Positions 9,859 through 16,993 of a stretch of DNA of 36,827 nt are shown here, in pieces (position 1 is the first letter of the stretch; each line of letters starts with the position of its first letter). The notes beneath the pieces were generated by a model. It saw nothing but the letters and a program-made list of their open reading frames with translations, was not told where the DNA came from and ran no database searches. The position numbers and the translations under genes were made by a program. Source of the DNA: Clostridia bacterium (lineage in GTDB: Bacteria > Bacillota > Clostridia > Oscillospirales > Acutalibacteraceae); the NCBI GenBank assembly GCA_017442265.1, contig JAFSAC010000045.1:1-36827 (forward strand). Direction: 5' to 3'.

Positions 9859-10299
9859 TTATCCCTGACGGTTCGGCTTTTTGGAAAAGCCGCCGTGCTT
9901 GCTGTCCAGCGAACGTTTCAGATCCGAGATCTTTTCATCGCTGGTCTGTTTAAAACGAGACATCATATCCTCAAAGCTGTCTGCAGTACGGCTGGCGGGC
10001 TTCCACTCAAACTCGCCCGGCCGACCGGGAGAGGCCGCCGGTTGACGCGGGGTGCGCGGGGCCGGGGGCGCCGCCTTCTTAATCGACAAACTGATTTTGC
10101 CGTCTTCACCAACGGTCAAGACCTTCACCTTTACCGTTTGACCCTCCTGAAGAAAATCACGGATCTCCTTCACGTAGGTTGCGGCCACCTCCGAAATATG
10201 TACCATACCGGTCGTTCCCTCGCCTAAATCCACGAAGGCGCCGAATTTAGTAATCCCGGTGACCTTTCCTTCCACAACTGCTCCGACTTCCACCTGCAT
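9859..10299 (-). CDS. S1 RNA-binding domain protein (YabR-like)
   Basis: 146 residues from ATG 10299; a GTG 21 nt upstream is an alternative. A single S1 OB-fold spans residues ~1-72 (EVGAVVEGKVTGITKFGAFV, GMVHISEVA, VKVKVLTVG). A proline-rich low-complexity stretch and a basic tail follow. Such proteins bind RNA and associate with ribosomes. Location straight after divIC matches yabR in Bacillus subtilis. The true function is unknown. Confidence 0.85.
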   Translation of the reverse strand: MQVEVGAVVEGKVTGITKFGAFVDLGEGTTGMVHISEVAATYVKEIRDFLQEGQTVKVKVLTVGEDGKISLSIKKAAPPAPRTPRQPAASPGRPGEFEWKPASRTADSFEDMMSRFKQTSDEKISDLKRSLDSKHGGFSKKPNRQG

Positions 10300-10320
10300 A
10301 GACCCTTTGTTTCCTCCCAC

Positions 10321-10614
10321 TTAGTTTCCAGGAACCACCTGAAAGATCTGTTCACCCGGCAGAGAAAAGCCCTGATCACGAGCTTCATCATTCAGGTATT
10401 TCTCCGGATTCTCATTTTTGTCCTTGAGTGATTCGTTGATCAACTGCTGCTGACGCTCGGCTTCCTCCAGAAATTCGAGCTCACGGCTCTTGTTCCACAG
10501 CTGAACCCGCACCGATACCACCTGCACCACCACGTACACCGCAAAAGCCGCGCACGCAAGCCGCAGGAAAATATTCTTTTTTTTCTTTTGCTTTTTCCCT
10601 TTAGCGGCCACCAT
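10321..10614 (-). CDS. divIC: Septum formation initiator DivIC/FtsB family protein
   Basis: 97 residues. A very lysine-rich cytoplasmic N-terminus (~1-14), one membrane helix (~15-35), then a periplasm-side coiled coil (~38-70) with the NPEKYLNDEARDQGF pattern typical of the family. DivIC works with DivIB and FtsL in the divisome to activate septal wall synthesis. It lies between yabQ and the S1 gene, as in Bacillus, with its own promoter. Confidence 0.9.
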   Translation of the reverse strand: MVAAKGKKQKKKKNIFLRLACAAFAVYVVVQVVSVRVQLWNKSRELEFLEEAERQQQLINESLKDKNENPEKYLNDEARDQGFSLPGEQIFQVVPGN

Positions 10615-10664
10615 GGCAGGCAGGACTCCTTTCGTTCAAAAATAAGAACTTCCTATACAGATTA

Positions 10665-10694
10665 ACTATACTATAATTAATATTACAATTTCAA
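10665..10694 (-). promoter_or_regulatory. Promoter upstream of divIC
   Basis: TTGAAA (complement of 10689-10694), 18-nt spacer, TATAGT (complement of 10665-10670). It overlaps the yabQ stop, and would free vegetative divIC from sporulation-controlled yabPQ. Confidence 0.6.
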
Positions 10695-11158
10695 GGTTTT
10701 TTTGAAAAAAAGATACCTTTTTTACAGGATTTCATCATTTTTTTAAGCGGGCGGATGCAAAGGTTCCCTATTTTTTGCCAGATTCGGGATAGGAACGCCT
10801 TTATCGGGCGGTATGCACCGTACAAAAGAGGGCGGAGCATCCGGGATGCCGTTCGTACAATAACCGCTAAAAACCGATGAACGACCCGGCCGAGCGTTTG
10901 GTTGAAAACAAGAAAGCCCAATCCTTCCCCCACAAACAGATACAGCGGCATCTCTCCGTCCGCCATGGCCAAAAAGACGAAAAAGGTGATAAAAGCAGAG
11001 GAAAGACAGAAAAAAACGTCCTGAAAAAAACAGCTTTTAGCGGTGGGCCTATTCAGCAGGCGCCAGGTGCGAAACAGTTCATAATATATCCCTATCCAGC
11101 ATCCCAGTCCCACGGCATACAGCAGATGCAAAAGCTGGGTTTCTCCGCTAATTCCCAC
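10691..11158 (-). CDS. yabQ: Spore cortex biosynthesis protein YabQ
   Basis: 155 residues. At least three membrane segments lie in the first ~95 residues, including LLYAVGLGCWIGIYYELFR near the start and FFVFLAMADGEMPLYLFVGEG in the middle (residues ~56-77), then a basic tail. YabQ sits in the membrane around the forespore and is needed for cortex formation. It starts 1 nt after yabP and shares its transcript. Confidence 0.88.
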   Translation of the reverse strand: MGISGETQLLHLLYAVGLGCWIGIYYELFRTWRLLNRPTAKSCFFQDVFFCLSSAFITFFVFLAMADGEMPLYLFVGEGLGFLVFNQTLGRVVHRFLAVIVRTASRMLRPLLYGAYRPIKAFLSRIWQKIGNLCIRPLKKMMKSCKKGIFFSKKP

Positions 11159-11159
11159 G

Positions 11160-11438
11160 TCAGCGGAACAACCGCCCCAGTAAACTGCGGCGCGGCTGTT
11201 GATCGGTATACTGAAGCGAATCTACCCGTCCGGACAAGCGCAGGTCTCCCGTTTCCAACTGCAGTTGTTCGATATGCAAGCCCCGACCGCTAACAGTCAG
11301 CGCACCGCAGGTGGTGAGAAGCTGTACCGTTTGCTCATCAAAACTTTCCACCTCGGTCACCCCACCGACCGTCATTCTCTCCCTGTCATCCAGCATCAAC
11401 CGGTGCGGTATCCGATCCGCCGTCAGGTTGCTTTCCAT
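11160..11438 (-). CDS. yabP: Sporulation protein YabP
   Basis: 92 residues from ATG 11438, chosen for the GGGGGAG site 5 nt upstream; a further start at 11486 lies upstream of the likely promoter. PHRLMLDDRERMTVGGVTEV and the repeating beta pattern up to LSGRVDSLQY are typical of the YabP/YqfC family. In Bacillus it is made in the mother cell under sigma-E. It is directly followed by yabQ. Confidence 0.88.
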   Translation of the reverse strand: MESNLTADRIPHRLMLDDRERMTVGGVTEVESFDEQTVQLLTTCGALTVSGRGLHIEQLQLETGDLRLSGRVDSLQYTDQQPRRSLLGRLFR

Positions 11439-11474
11439 GGCATCTCCCCCGTCCCATACAAATCCTTTGAAAAT

Positions 11475-11500
11475 ATTGTATGCCAAGCGACCATAAAAAA
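11475..11500 (-). promoter_or_regulatory. Possible sigma-E-type sporulation promoter for yabPQ
   Basis: CATACAAT (complement of 11475-11482) matches the sigma-E -10 consensus CATACA-T, 36 nt before yabP. The -35 (around TTTTTT at 11495-11500) is a poor match. Supported by the known sigma-E control of yabPQ in Bacillus and by a terminator just upstream. Confidence 0.5.
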
Positions 11501-11527
11501 GAACGCGGTGGGGTATCCCATCGCGTT
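11495..11527 (-). terminator. Terminator at the end of rqcP
   Basis: 11-bp stem with one mismatch (11502-11512 with 11517-11527), then CTTTTTT on the minus strand. It overlaps the rqcP stop and separates it from yabP. Confidence 0.8.
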
Positions 11528-11765
11528 ACTGAATCTCGTACATATTGGCGGCATCGTTTTTGGCGACCGTTTCCTGCACCGACACTACCTTCACGGTCAG
11601 TTCCCGGGCGCCGAGGGTGACGGTCAAGAGATCCCCCTCCTTGACGTCGTAAGAGGCACGGGCCACCTTTCCGTTTACCGTGACCCGACCGGCGTCGCAC
11701 GCTTCGTTAGCGACCGTCCGCCGTTTGATGATACGGGACACCTTCAAATATTTATCTAAGCGCAT
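11526..11765 (-). CDS. rqcP: S4 domain protein RqcP (YabO)
   Basis: 79 residues, almost all a single S4 RNA-binding domain: MRLDKYLKVSRIIKRRTVAN, then GRVTVNGKVARASYDVKEGD. RqcP binds stalled 50S subunits with RqcH and helps add alanine tails in ribosome quality control. The site GGGAGG precedes the ATG. It lies downstream of hup, whose terminator is in between with little room for a promoter, so it probably depends on read-through. Confidence 0.9.
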   Translation of the reverse strand: MRLDKYLKVSRIIKRRTVANEACDAGRVTVNGKVARASYDVKEGDLLTVTLGARELTVKVVSVQETVAKNDAANMYEIQ

Positions 11766-11779
11766 ACCGTTTCCTCCCA

Positions 11780-11811
11780 GAAAAAAGAAAAGCCGTCCGT
11801 GTGGACGGCGT
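11780..11811 (-). terminator. Terminator after hup
   Basis: GCCGTCC/GGACGGC stem (11792-11798 with 11803-11809), 4-nt loop, then TTTTCTTTTTT on the minus strand. Confidence 0.88.
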
Positions 11812-11831
11812 TTCTCACTTTTTGGCTTTGC

Positions 11832-12107
11832 TTATTTCGCAACAGCGTCTTTGAACGCCTTACCGGCCTTGAACACCGGCTGCTTGGAAGCGGCGATCTT
11901 GATCTCCGCACCAGTCTGCGGGTTACGGCCAACGCGAGCCGCGCGAGCGCGAGTCTCAAAAGTACCGAAACCAACGAGCTGTACTTTGCCGCCAGCGGCA
12001 ACAGTTTCTTCGATAGCGCACAGGACAGCCGCAACCGCCTTTTCCGCGTCTTTCTTGGACAGTTCAGCCTTCTCGGCAACCGCCGCAACGAGTTCTACCT
12101 TGTTCAT
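11832..12107 (-). CDS. hup: HU family DNA-binding protein
   Basis: 91 residues, the usual HU size. The start MNKVELV is chosen for GGAGG 8 nt upstream. The signature [20 protein letters not shown] covers the DNA-binding arm (~46-65), ending in [14 protein letters not shown]-like sequence (here QPVFKAG). HU bends and compacts DNA. It sits between mazG and rqcP, an arrangement common in Clostridia. Confidence 0.96.
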   Translation of the reverse strand: MNKVELVAAVAEKAELSKKDAEKAVAAVLCAIEETVAAGGKVQLVGFGTFETRARAARVGRNPQTGAEIKIAASKQPVFKAGKAFKDAVAK

Positions 12108-12162
12108 GTTCTTTACCTCCAAAAGTTTTATACTCCAGCGGAAACCCCGCTGATGACCGTAA

Positions 12163-12960
12163 TTATGGGGCGGTGGTTTGTTCCCACAGCCGCTTCCAGG
12201 TTTCTTCCGGGACCGAAGCGATATCCAGTCCCTCTTCGGTCAACCGACCCTCCATTTGCTCAAAACGGGCGATAAACCGATTGGTAACGTCGGTCAGTTC
12301 CTGTTCGGCATCGATCTTCAGATGCCGGGCAACCGCCGCCGCTTGAAACAACAATTCTCCCAATACCGATCCGATTTCCGGATCCTCTTTTTCCGCCGCG
12401 CCTCTCAGTTTTTCGGTGGCGACAGTCAGGTCCGCAATCGCCGTTTTCGCATCCGGGGCGGTCTGGAAACCCACCCGGCCGGCGCGTTTATTCACCTTCT
12501 CGGCACGGAGTAGCGCCGGTAAAGCGTGAGGCACGTTATCGAGTAAGCGGGTCTGCCGTTGATCGGGTTTGGATTGCCGTTTCACGGCATCCCAATTTTC
12601 CAGCGCCTGTTCCGTATCGGATGCGCTTTTATCCCCGAACACGTGCGGGTGTCTCATAATGAGCTTGTTGCAAAGACCGTTTACCACCTCGTCAAAGGTG
12701 AAGCCGCCGAGTTCCTCCTCAATGCAGGAGTGAAACACCACCTGCAACAGGACGTCGCCGAGCTCCTCTTTCAGAAGTTCCCGATCCTCGCGGTCGATCG
12801 CTTCGATCGCTTCATAGGTCTCTTCCAAAAAATCGCCGCGGATCGACCGATGAGTCTGCGCGCGATCCCACGGGCAGCCCTCGGGAGTCCGCAGCAAACG
12901 CATGATGGTCAACAGGTCGTCGACCGTATACTTTTCTTTACGCTTGTATTCAATAGCCAT
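12163..12960 (-). CDS. mazG: Nucleoside triphosphate pyrophosphohydrolase MazG
   Basis: 265 residues from ATG 12960; the longer reading from 13002 starts upstream of the promoter and lacks a ribosome site. It has two MazG domains: [15 protein letters not shown] at ~15-35, the metal-binding [10 protein letters not shown] and [13 protein letters not shown] helices, then [13 protein letters not shown] and a second [12 protein letters not shown] helix. MazG hydrolyses NTPs to NMP and PPi and helps clear damaged nucleotides. The Bacillus counterpart YabN carries an extra methylase domain that is absent here. Confidence 0.93.
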   Translation of the reverse strand: MAIEYKRKEKYTVDDLLTIMRLLRTPEGCPWDRAQTHRSIRGDFLEETYEAIEAIDREDRELLKEELGDVLLQVVFHSCIEEELGGFTFDEVVNGLCNKLIMRHPHVFGDKSASDTEQALENWDAVKRQSKPDQRQTRLLDNVPHALPALLRAEKVNKRAGRVGFQTAPDAKTAIADLTVATEKLRGAAEKEDPEIGSVLGELLFQAAAVARHLKIDAEQELTDVTNRFIARFEQMEGRLTEEGLDIASVPEETWKRLWEQTTAP

Positions 12961-12990
12961 TGGTCTCACCGCTTTATTTACGCTGTATTC

Positions 12991-13019
12991 ATCATACCGC
13001 ATAAAAAATGAGATTGCAA
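12991..13019 (-). promoter_or_regulatory. Promoter of the mazG-hup cluster
   Basis: TTGCAA (complement of 13014-13019), 17-nt spacer, TATGAT (complement of 12991-12996). The predicted transcript starts about 24 nt before ATG 12960. Confidence 0.75.
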
Positions 13020-13078
13020 GAGTTTTTTGACAAATAAATCAAAAACATTGCCTATTTTCCGCAGATTTTGTCAATATT

Positions 13079-13435
13079 TCAGAGCTTTTCCCCACAATTT
13101 TGACAATAAGCGGCATTAGCAGCATTATTTTGCCCGCAAGCATTACAATGCTTGGTGCAACGGAGCTCATCCATGGCGTCGTTAATTTGCGCCAATTTCT
13201 GCTCTAACTGCTCCAAAGCGGCATACGGCTCACCCAGCTGTTCCTCCACCGATTCCCCGCTTTTATGGGCGGCGTACACCAGCCGGCCGATCTTCTCAAG
13301 CTGCAACGAAATAGCGCGTTCGGTCTCGCTCGCTTCCAGTTTCAGTTTACCGAGCTGCACCAGATCCCCGGTCTTTTTTCCGGCGGCATCCGCCAGATCC
13401 TTCGCTTTCAAAATGACCTCTTCTACCGTCGTCAT
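13079..13435 (-). CDS. Coiled-coil zinc-ribbon protein, unknown function
   Basis: 118 residues. A helical, probably coiled-coil region (~1-88) is followed by a C-terminal zinc ribbon with CNACG and CQNCG pairs. There are no membrane segments. ATG 13435 is preceded by AGGTGA at 7 nt; TTG 13441 is the alternative. Its own promoter lies upstream, so it is separate from the kinase operon. Similar small proteins are common in Clostridia without known role. Confidence 0.8.
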   Translation of the reverse strand: MTTVEEVILKAKDLADAAGKKTGDLVQLGKLKLEASETERAISLQLEKIGRLVYAAHKSGESVEEQLGEPYAALEQLEQKLAQINDAMDELRCTKHCNACGQNNAANAAYCQNCGEKL

Positions 13436-13469
13436 AGTCAAATCACCTCGTCATCATTGGTTCAATATT

Positions 13470-13498
13470 AGTATACATCCTTTTTATCCAAAAAACAA
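13470..13498 (-). promoter_or_regulatory. Promoter of the zinc-ribbon gene
   Basis: TTGTTT (complement of 13493-13498), 17-nt spacer, TATACT (complement of 13470-13475). Confidence 0.6.
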
Positions 13499-13506
13499 GA
13501 AAAACC

Positions 13507-14442
13507 TCAACCGGTAAATTCCCGGAGCATCGAATCGGCGGGCAACAGAGAAAGCGGCAGATCGCAAAATACCGACAGCCGTTCGATGAGATACCGGGCG
13601 GTATCATAATCGGGAGTGTTCCTTTCCACCTTTGCCAACCGGGGCAACAACAGAGATTTAATAATACACGGCTCAAACGCAAAGGTGGTATCGATCACGC
13701 AATCGGCGGCATCGGCATACGGGAACAGATACAATTCCTCCCCACGCACCACCTGCGGCCACATTTTCATGGTATTGGCAAACGGACTGCCGCGAAACTG
13801 TTCATCCCGCAAAATGCGGCGAATAAGCCGCATATCCCGGCGTTTCAGCCAGGTCTCCCCGTCCTTTTCAAAGCGGGACAGCGCATTGATAAACAACCGG
13901 GTGATGTTTTCCGGCGGCAGGCAGGCGGAGATCTTCGGGTTAAATGCGTGTATCCCCTCTAAAATCACCGCCGCATCCTCTTCCAGCACCAGCATCCGTT
14001 CTTCCGGGAGCGGTCCGTGGGTGACAAAATCAAACACCGGCAAGGAGGTCTTACCGTCCCGCACCAATTCCTGCAGGCAGGTCATCAACCGATCCACGTC
14101 CAGCGCATCGATCGTTTCATAATCGGGACTGCCGTCCGGGAGAAGGGGTGCTTTTCCCTCTCCGAGATAAAAATCATCCAGCGATATCACGTGCGCCGCC
14201 GTGCCCCGCGCCTCCAGTTCCTTTTCTAAACGGGAGGCGGTGGTGGTCTTACCCGCCGAAGAGGGGCCGGTCAGCAGTACGATATGGCGATTGGTACGCT
14301 CATTATGAATCCGATCCGCCACCTGCTCGATTTCGGTTTGATATCGTGTTTCTTCCTGCCGGATAAGCGAAATCGGATCCGCCGTCGCTTCTGCACAAAC
14401 CGAGGACACCGATAAGATGCGGCCGTTAACGATACTGTTCAT
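13507..14442 (-). CDS. Nucleoside kinase, uridine kinase/phosphoribulokinase family
   Basis: 311 residues. Walker A GPSSAGKTT at 59-67, then a DDFY substrate motif in VISLDDFYLG and the EGIHAFNP strand. These are hallmarks of the uridine kinase-like P-loop family that phosphorylates nucleosides with ATP or GTP. Many Clostridia relatives are ~550 residues with an N-terminal TGS-like region; that region is missing here. The start overlaps the end of hemZ by 17 bp, so translation is coupled. Exact substrate unknown. Confidence 0.85.
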   Translation of the reverse strand: MNSIVNGRILSVSSVCAEATADPISLIRQEETRYQTEIEQVADRIHNERTNRHIVLLTGPSSAGKTTTASRLEKELEARGTAAHVISLDDFYLGEGKAPLLPDGSPDYETIDALDVDRLMTCLQELVRDGKTSLPVFDFVTHGPLPEERMLVLEEDAAVILEGIHAFNPKISACLPPENITRLFINALSRFEKDGETWLKRRDMRLIRRILRDEQFRGSPFANTMKMWPQVVRGEELYLFPYADAADCVIDTTFAFEPCIIKSLLLPRLAKVERNTPDYDTARYLIERLSVFCDLPLSLLPADSMLREFTG

Positions 14443-15898
14443 AAAATGAGATCACCCGTTCCTTTCGCGCCAGCATTTCATCAAAGCGCGCAATGTATTC
14501 ATAGGGAAACTTAAAATTAAACAACCGTTCCAGATAATCACTTCCCGGCTGTTTGAGCTTGGTTACCGCCCCCGCTCCACAGCCGAAAATAGTATGGGTC
14601 TCATCCATAATATACACATTATACAGTCCGGATTTTCCCGGAACCGACCAGCCAATATTTTCCTGATTCCCGATCGCCCGGCTCTGCCGATACAGATAGT
14701 ACGGCTGATAGCCGCTCTCGGTCAGCCGATCGCCGGCATAGGCGATCATCCCGGCGGTATCCGCCGCTTTTTGCACGTCCTCCCGCCGCCGGATCACCAG
14801 ATTGGATGCCCGCTTGAGGCACAGGGTATGCACCGTGACGTTCTCGGGTTTCAGCGCCACGATCCCCTCCAGCGACCGGGCAAATCCGTCGGCGGTATCC
14901 CCCGGTAAACCGGCGATCAGATCGGTATTGATATTATTCATCCCGCACCGGCGGGCAAGATGAAAGGCGTTATAAAAATCCTCCACCGTATGCCGGCGGC
15001 CGATCGCTTGCAACACCGGGTCCTGCAGAGTCTGCGGATTGATGCTGATGCGGTCAATACCCGCCGCCGCGATCGCACGGAATTTTTCTTCGGTCACCGT
15101 GTCCGGGCGACCGGCTTCCACCGTATATTCCCGCACATGGGACAGATCAAAATGCCGTTCGATCACCTGAAACAACTCGGACAGCATCTCGGCCGACAGG
15201 GTGGTCGGGGTGCCACCGCCGAAATAAACCGTTTCCAGCCGCAAGCCCAATTTCCGTTGCATATCCCCGACCGCCGCCAGCTCCTCTTTCAGCTTTTCCA
15301 CGTATTCGGGGATCAAAGAGGCCGCCCGCTGTACCGTTTGGGACACGAAGGAGCAATAGTCACACCGGGTCGGGCAAAACGGAATGGATACGTACAAGCT
15401 ACAGGAATCCGGGCGGGACAGCGCTAACAGTTCATTTTCGGTATGTAACACGGTATGCAGGCGTTTGAGTTTCGGTTCGGATACCAGCAGGCGATCCCGG
15501 AAATGAGAAAGCGCCGCCTCTTCCCCGTGAAGTGCCGTCAGCCGACGGAGCAGTTTGACCGGGCGCACCCCGGTCACCAATCCCCACGGCTGAGAGGTTT
15601 GAAGCCAATCGCAAAGCAACCGGTACAAGAGGGTGGTCATCCCGAGTTCACAGGTATCCTTATCCGCCGTTTCGGGCAGGGTATCGGTCAAGGTGTTATC
15701 GGTATCTCCGATATGCAGGCGCACCGATAAATGCACCTTTCCCCCTTCGTTTGTCAAGGTGCCGGTCACCGTCAATCCCGGAAAGCTACCGTCGTCCTCG
15801 GTGTCATACAAGGTGACGATCTTCTCGTCCGGCAAAAACAGACGGCAGATATTCTCCATTTCAAAATGAAAATCCTGTCCACGTAACAAGAGATGCAT
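14426..15898 (-). CDS. hemZ: Coproporphyrinogen dehydrogenase HemZ (radical SAM)
   Basis: 490 residues. An N-terminal ~160-residue region is typical of HemZ and absent in HemN. The radical-SAM core starts with CPTRCDYC (Cys175, Cys179, Cys182), then the GGGTPTTL SAM-binding motif near 230. HemZ-type proteins are annotated as oxygen-independent coproporphyrinogen III oxidases, though several HemN-like proteins act otherwise and no other haem genes are in the window. It lies in a compact operon with the MBL hydrolase and the kinase. Confidence 0.9.
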   Translation of the reverse strand: MHLLLRGQDFHFEMENICRLFLPDEKIVTLYDTEDDGSFPGLTVTGTLTNEGGKVHLSVRLHIGDTDNTLTDTLPETADKDTCELGMTTLLYRLLCDWLQTSQPWGLVTGVRPVKLLRRLTALHGEEAALSHFRDRLLVSEPKLKRLHTVLHTENELLALSRPDSCSLYVSIPFCPTRCDYCSFVSQTVQRAASLIPEYVEKLKEELAAVGDMQRKLGLRLETVYFGGGTPTTLSAEMLSELFQVIERHFDLSHVREYTVEAGRPDTVTEEKFRAIAAAGIDRISINPQTLQDPVLQAIGRRHTVEDFYNAFHLARRCGMNNINTDLIAGLPGDTADGFARSLEGIVALKPENVTVHTLCLKRASNLVIRRREDVQKAADTAGMIAYAGDRLTESGYQPYYLYRQSRAIGNQENIGWSVPGKSGLYNVYIMDETHTIFGCGAGAVTKLKQPGSDYLERLFNFKFPYEYIARFDEMLARKERVISFYEQYR

Positions 15899-15908
15899 AC
15901 ATCCGCTC

Positions 15909-16520
15909 CTACCTCATATACGGATTATTGTTTCGTTCTTCTGAAAGGGTGGTAGCCGGACCGTGACCCGGCAGTACCGCACAGGGGGTATAAAGCGCCG
16001 CCAGCTTTTGCAGGGACAACTGTAACGCCACTCCGTCCCCGGTGGGGAAATCCGCCCGACCGATCGAGCCGGCAAACAGGGTGTCCCCCGTGAAAAGATA
16101 ATCGCCGATACGGTAACAGCAACTGCCGGAAGTATGACCCGGTGTGTGCAACACCTCCACCGTTTCTCCGGCAAAATCAAAGGTGTCCCCGTCGGCATAC
16201 AAAAGATCCGCTTGTATCGAAATTTCCTTTTTATCAAAGGTTCGGCTTAAATTCTGATACGGGTCAACAAGCAGATTTTTCTCGGCCAGGCAAGCGATAA
16301 TCGGTGCACCGCTTATTTCACGCAACCTCTCCGCCGCCCCGACGTGGTCGAAATGACCGTGGGTCAGCCAAATCTGCTGTAAGGTCAATCCGGCATCCTG
16401 CAAAACACGGAAAATCCGATCCGGCTCATCACCGGGGTCGATCACCGCCGCCTTAGTGCCGGCATACAGCAGGTAACAATTCGCCTGCAAAGGACCGACC
16501 GGAAGGGTGATCACCTTCAT
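15909..16520 (-). CDS. MBL-fold metallohydrolase (glyoxalase II-like)
   Basis: 203 residues. Metal motif THGHFDH at 53-59 (His54, His56, Asp58, His59), then [10 protein letters not shown] and [13 protein letters not shown], and a final LPGHGPAT. This pattern is typical of small hydroxyacylglutathione hydrolase-like proteins (YqgX/YcbL), which hydrolyse thioesters with two metal ions. The start overlaps the dtd stop by 4 nt. Substrate is not determined. Confidence 0.9.
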   Translation of the reverse strand: MKVITLPVGPLQANCYLLYAGTKAAVIDPGDEPDRIFRVLQDAGLTLQQIWLTHGHFDHVGAAERLREISGAPIIACLAEKNLLVDPYQNLSRTFDKKEISIQADLLYADGDTFDFAGETVEVLHTPGHTSGSCCYRIGDYLFTGDTLFAGSIGRADFPTGDGVALQLSLQKLAALYTPCAVLPGHGPATTLSEERNNNPYMR

Positions 16521-16981
16521 CCCTTGCCGCCTTTCTGCCAGACGTCGGTATCCATTAAAATGGTGACCGGTCCGTCGTTTACAAGCTTCACCTGCATATC
16601 GGCGCCAAACACCCCGGTTTCAACCGGGATGCCGAAGCCGGCCAGTGACTTACAAAAGCTATCAAAGAGCGGCTGTGCCACCTTATACTGAGCCGCACCG
16701 AAAAAGTCGGGACGGCGGCCGTGAGAGAGGTTAGCACACAAGGTAAACTGGGATACCGCCAAAGCACTGCCGCCAATATCCAGCAGCGACAGGTTCATTT
16801 TATCGTTTTCGTCGGTAAACACCCGCAATTCTGCGATCTTTTTCGCAAGCAGGGCGGCGGTTTTATCGGTATCCTCCGGGGTAACCCCGATTAAAAGCAT
16901 AGCGCCTTTCCCGATCTGTCCGACAATTTGATCATCCACCGTGACCGACGCTTCGGTCACCCGTTGAAATACTGCCTTCAT
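16517..16981 (-). CDS. dtd: D-aminoacyl-tRNA deacylase
   Basis: 154 residues, near the family's ~145-150. Both catalytic-pocket motifs are present: SQFTLCA at 77-83 and the cross-subunit GPVT at 137-140. Dtd removes D-amino acids (and glycine from tRNA-Ala) from mischarged tRNA. Clustering with relA and recJ is common in Firmicutes. Confidence 0.95.
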   Translation of the reverse strand: MKAVFQRVTEASVTVDDQIVGQIGKGAMLLIGVTPEDTDKTAALLAKKIAELRVFTDENDKMNLSLLDIGGSALAVSQFTLCANLSHGRRPDFFGAAQYKVAQPLFDSFCKSLAGFGIPVETGVFGADMQVKLVNDGPVTILMDTDVWQKGGKG

Positions 16982-16993
16982 TCTGTTTCTCCT

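Noticed and set aside
8645-10614. spoIIE or tilS after divIC, as in Bacillus
   Set aside because: The downstream genes are an S1 protein and a THUMP methyltransferase; neither expected gene is present in the window.
12961-13002. Longer mazG start at 13002
   Set aside because: This codon lies upstream of the predicted transcription start and has no ribosome site.
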